Shown one piece after another: positions 62,746 to 64,000 of a DNA stretch of 64,000 nt; the stretch's first letter is position 1, and every line of letters begins with the position of its first letter. The notes beneath the pieces are model-generated. The model was not told the origin of the DNA. It worked only from the letters and a program-made list of their open reading frames with translations, and did not search any database. The position numbers and the translations under genes are program-made. The stretch covers positions 1 to 64,000 of the forward strand of contig CAZFTJ010000005.1 of NCBI GenBank assembly GCA_964521865.1, read 5' to 3'. Source of the DNA: CAYSRJ01 sp964521865. GTDB taxonomy: Bacteria > Spirochaetota > B62-G9 > DRHN01.

Positions 62746-63756
62746 TTAACCACCCCGGTTGCCGAGGATGGCATAGAGCACCGATTTTTGGGCGTGCAGT
62801 CTGTTTTCCGCCTCATCGTATACGATCGATGCGGGGCTGTCTATCACAGAATCCGACACCACGACATTCCGCCGCACCGGAAGGCAGTGCATGAAAGATG
62901 CATTGTCCGTAAGCGCCATCTTTTTATCATCAACGATCCAGTGCTTCAGTTTTTTCCTGTGCTCTTTCTCCTTTTCCCTGTTCCCGTAAAAGGCAAGGCT
63001 TCCCCAGCTCTTTGCGTACACAACCCTGGAACCTCTATACCCCTCCTCAATAGTATCGGTTACCGAGAACCTGCCGCCCGCATTTTTACAAAATTTTTCG
63101 GCATTGTGCATTATTTCGGGGTCCAGATCGTATCCCGAAGGCCGCACAAAGCGTACATCCATGCCGAACAGAGCGCATGCGGTCAGTATCGAATTGGGGA
63201 CGGCCATCGGAAGCGGATTCGGATGATACGCCCAGGTAATTGTCACCGGAAATCCGGTAAGGTTTCTGCCGTGTCTCTCCATAATGGTCATGATATCAGC
63301 AAGCGCCTGGTTGGGATGGTAGAGCGAGGATTCCATGTTGATAATCGGAACTCCTGCATACTTTTCGAAGGCGCCGAGTATGGGGTCTTTTCTGTCGGTT
63401 TCCCAGGAATCTCCCTTCGGGAATGCGCGGATTCCGATTGCGTCCCCGTAGGTTCCGAGAACCTTCGCCGCATCCTTTATGTGCTCGGCATTGGGGCCGT
63501 CCATGACGACTCCTTCCTCTGTTTCGAGCTTCCACGTATCTTCCCCTGCATTGAGGGTTACCACGTTCCCGCCAAGCTCCTGCATCGCAAGCTCGAACGA
63601 GGTCCTCGTGCGCAGGGATGGGTTGAAAAAGAGAAGGATGAGGTTTTTCCCGGGAAGCCCGGGCCGGAACTCCCGGTGTTTCATCTTGATGCCGTTTTCG
63701 ATCAGCTCTGCGATCTGTTCGGCTGTGTACCGGGAAAGCGAAATAAAGTGTTGCAT
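62746..63756 (-). CDS. argF': N-acyl-L-ornithine carbamoyltransferase (AOTCase/SOTCase, ArgF')
   Basis: 336 residues from the ATG at 63756. It carries FFNPSLRTRTSFELA (carbamoyl-phosphate site, about 43-57), VVMDGPNAEHI (about 83-92), YAKSWGSLAF and CLPVRRNVVVSDSVIDSP, matching N-acetylornithine carbamoyltransferases of Xanthomonas and N-succinylornithine enzymes of Bacteroides, not ordinary ArgF. The residue that separates the two (Glu in acetyl type, Pro in succinyl type) is Ala90 here. It makes N-acylcitrulline in the arginine pathway. HPNQ replaces the ornithine-enzyme HPCQ. Confidence 0.9.
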   Translation of the reverse strand: MQHFISLSRYTAEQIAELIENGIKMKHREFRPGLPGKNLILLFFNPSLRTRTSFELAMQELGGNVVTLNAGEDTWKLETEEGVVMDGPNAEHIKDAAKVLGTYGDAIGIRAFPKGDSWETDRKDPILGAFEKYAGVPIINMESSLYHPNQALADIMTIMERHGRNLTGFPVTITWAYHPNPLPMAVPNSILTACALFGMDVRFVRPSGYDLDPEIMHNAEKFCKNAGGRFSVTDTIEEGYRGSRVVYAKSWGSLAFYGNREKEKEHRKKLKHWIVDDKKMALTDNASFMHCLPVRRNVVVSDSVIDSPASIVYDEAENRLHAQKSVLYAILGNRGG

Positions 63757-63843
63757 GGTATAAAAACTCCACTTTTGGAATGCAGAAGGCGTGTGTGCAC
63801 ACATCGTTTAAAATGTGCATGTGCACAGCGTACAAGCGCCTCC

Positions 63844-64000
63844 CTACAGCGAACGGAGAGCCCGGAGAAATACATCCACATCCGCCTCTTCGAGCACCAG
63901 CGGCGGAAGCAGCCTCATAACATTCTTCTGGGAAGATGTACCGGTGATAACGCCTCTTTCGAGCAGGAGGTCGCGCACCTCTTTCGCATCCCTATCGAGC
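63844..64000 (-). CDS. argD: Acylornithine aminotransferase, C-terminal end (partial at window edge)
   Basis: The frame on the minus strand ends at 63844 and runs off the right edge. The visible piece reads KEVRDLLLERGVITGTSSQK then MRLLPPLVLEEADVDVFLRA, the end of class III acetylornithine aminotransferases (MRLLPPLVxxExxxDxFL). It is the first gene of the arginine operon, 88 bases ahead of argF'. Confidence 0.88.
   Translation of the reverse strand, partial: LDRDAKEVRDLLLERGVITGTSSQKNVMRLLPPLVLEEADVDVFLRALRSL

Overview
The window looks like chromosome of a spirochaete (Spirochaeta/Treponema-like relatives). This is an inference from gene content. Several exported binding proteins begin their mature part with the AG-x-KKE pattern common in that group. 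There is an ATP-cone/uridine-kinase fusion, a B12-dependent ribonucleotide reductase, many small lipoproteins, and an arginine pathway that uses an acylated-ornithine carbamoyltransferase. No rRNA, tRNA or CRISPR array was seen.

Region 1 (1-4.5 kb) is accessory and mosaic. It holds a deaminase and a Schlafen/RecG-like ATPase lying in one reading frame and separated by a single stop, a multi-pass membrane protein, the wreck of a HigBA toxin-antitoxin pair joined head-on to a homing-endonuclease-repeat remnant, and two unknown proteins. Region 2 (4.6-6.2 kb) has a QueG-like iron-sulfur protein and a small membrane protein.

Region 3 (6.4-18.6 kb) is a visibly AT-richer catabolic cluster read on the minus strand. 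Its order is DegT-type aminotransferase, UroD-like methyltransferase-family protein, MttB-like methyltransferase, SDR epimerase, sugar-binding protein, two permeases, MocA-type oxidoreductase and zinc dehydrogenase, with a LacI-family regulator at the end. A consensus-like promoter overlapped by a 36-bp inverted repeat precedes the operon. About 230-bp direct repeats bound the whole block (5.6 kb and 18.9 kb). I read it as an acquired island for uptake and demethylation/deamination of a methylated amino sugar or cyclitol; no corrinoid partner is encoded in it.

Region 4 (18.9-26 kb) has a broken methyltransferase gene, an acetyltransferase, then a SAM methyltransferase (CpaM-like) overlapping an HgcA-HgcB-like fusion (membrane corrinoid protein plus ferredoxin), HtpX, an amino-acid permease and a metal-ligand-deficient M24 peptidase homologue. 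Region 5 (26-33.3 kb) is a ribose-type ABC sugar operon with an SDR, a zinc dehydrogenase and an RpiR regulator.

Region 6 (33.4-64 kb) is higher in GC and more housekeeping-like. It holds a truncated DUF1989 protein, a methyltransferase, OsmC, an HD-GYP response regulator, a lipoprotein with a stop-interrupted second domain, MsrA-aconitase, a NifX-like protein, an ATP-cone nucleoside kinase, a phosphonate-type transporter (PhnD-PhnC-extended PhnE), a polysaccharide deacetylase, an aldo/keto reductase, a CPBP protease, NrdJ, a lamin-tail lipoprotein, a hybrid PAS histidine kinase and an Ig-repeat lipoprotein. It ends with the minus-strand arginine operon argD-argF'-argB followed by argH.
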